This document shows, piece by piece, positions 63,389 to 64,000 of a DNA stretch of 64,000 nt. The stretch's first letter is position 1, and every line of letters begins with the position of its first letter. The notes beneath the pieces were generated by a model. It searched no databases. It saw only the letters and a list, made by a program, of their open reading frames with translations, and was not told the origin of the DNA. This DNA comes from Paramicrosporidium saccamoebae (Eukaryota; Rozellomycota), in NCBI GenBank assembly GCA_002794465.1, contig MTSL01000219.1, forward strand, positions 62,001-126,000. Reading direction: 5' to 3'. Position numbers and translations under genes: made by a program.

Positions 63389-63922
63389 GTAAAGATTGCG
63401 AGATAGTATATATTGGTTAACAGTAAATGATTTATTCAAAGGTTATGCCTTTTATAGGTTGCCATCCCCGGTGTGACTCGGATTGCGCGATAGCATAGAT
63501 ATCTGGGCCGGCCCACCAGTCATCAGCGGGTACTGTCTAGCAGCACTAATGTGTGATGGAATGATTCGTCTCTAAGGGATGATGATCTTTCTTTATAGCA
63601 TAATTAGGTGAAATGATCCGGCCTATCCCACAAAAATAGCTTTTGTCAACCGTCTGCTATAATAGTCCCTGCACATAGATAGAAGAGTTCTTATGCCACA
63701 AATCTAATAAAAGGTCTTTACTTTAAACTTTTTACACCTATTGACACCTATTGACGCTTATTGACGCCTATTTACACCTGTTGACACTTTACCTCACAAT
63801 TATAACATGCCCAGTGCACCCTGGCTCCCTCCCCTGCTTGGTCTAAGCTAGAGTACCATCGCCCTGTTATCCATCCATCTAACCTTGTAGAGTGTTTAGC
63901 GCATTACAATTCCCTGCTAAAA
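63389..63922. other. Intergenic interval upstream of the uS2 gene
   Basis: About 530 bp without a supported gene. Holds six 10-bp repeats and segments similar to 59.4-59.6 kb. Includes the uS2 promoter. Confidence 0.45.
63731..63790. repeat. Six 10-bp tandem repeats (ttgacaccta type)
   Basis: Decamers tttacaccta, ttgacaccta, ttgacgctta, ttgacgccta, tttacacctg, ttgacacttt run without spacers. They end about 130 bp before the uS2 start. Confidence 0.9.
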
Positions 63923-64000
63923 ATGTCTGCAATCCCAAGAATCCTTGACCCCACTGAGGCCGACATCCAGCTGATGCTGGCTGCCAGCTGCCACCTCGGC
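63923..64000 (+). CDS. RPS0: 40S ribosomal protein uS2 (Rps0/RPSA), start only
   Basis: First 26 codons, MSAIPRILDPTEADIQLMLA then ASCHLG, match the N-terminus of uS2 (T-E-x-D-x-Q-L-M-L-A-A-x-C-H-L-G). The rest lies beyond the window. Confidence 0.9.
   Translation, partial: MSAIPRILDPTEADIQLMLAASCHLG

Noticed and set aside
1-64000. CRISPR array, bacterial operons, insertion sequences or viral genes
   Set aside because: The window is eukaryotic; the tandem repeats have no spacers, and I saw no transposase, integrase or capsid-like frame. The CCHC protein lacks any Gag or protease partner.

Overview
This is compact eukaryotic nuclear DNA from an early-diverging, reduced fungus. The best fit is Rozellomycota/Cryptomycota, near the base of Microsporidia. 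Fungal signs are an ERT1/AcuK-type Zn2Cys6+PAS regulator and an LEA2-like membrane protein. Against a true microsporidian are clear mitochondrial genes (OXA1, COQ10, a mitochondrial ribosome recycling factor, an inactive SOD-fold mitoribosomal protein) and autophagy (ATG8). An NDUFS6-like complex I protein argues for an intact respiratory chain, as published for Paramicrosporidium saccamoebae and unlike Rozella or Mitosporidium. The species assignment is inference; no rRNA or mitochondrial marker is in the window.

About 50 protein genes fit in 64 kb (roughly 1.25 kb per gene). Many divergent pairs have start codons only 14-90 bp apart, and convergent genes can share a poly(A) signal. Nearly every intron I traced is 28-38 nt, with GT...AG ends and often a TGAC/CTAAC-like sequence near the 3' end. 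Several genes are only recognisable after these tiny introns are removed.

Layout: 1-10.4 kb holds an ATM/Tel1-like kinase fragment, OXA1, DNA polymerase delta subunit 2, NAA10, COQ10, a cysteine-rich type I membrane protein, ATG8 and RRP17. 10.4-18.5 kb holds an ALDH8A1-type aldehyde dehydrogenase, an LEA2-like protein, RNase H2C, mitochondrial RRF, two low-complexity genes (one with a cut-short HMG box), NDUFS6 and IPK1. 18.7-23.3 kb is a tandem cluster of four secreted GH19 chitinases, the last broken by an assembly gap. 23.6-34.4 kb holds VMA1, FCF2, EAF6, RPT1, a retinoblastoma pocket protein, SmE, SUS1/ENY2, GID7/WDR26 and a VPS9-UIM exchange factor. 34.4-45.6 kb holds the mS42/mS43 protein, RPC82, SAD1/USP39, two SDR paralogues flanking GPI1, FAN1, a small membrane protein and ASH2L. 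45.6-64 kb holds a five-TM protein, an AFG2B/SPATA5L1-like AAA ATPase, RPN8, HUT1, a choline-transporter-like protein, an AN1/ubiquitin-like protein, a second five-TM protein, ERT1, FAL1/eIF4A3, PRP9/SF3A3, a CCHC zinc-knuckle protein with a mitochondrial presequence and the start of ribosomal protein uS2.

Most genes are housekeeping (splicing, proteasome, chromatin, DNA repair, organelles). The parts most likely tied to lifestyle or novelty are the chitinase cluster, the two prominin-like five-TM proteins, the type I membrane protein and the mitochondrially targeted zinc-knuckle protein.
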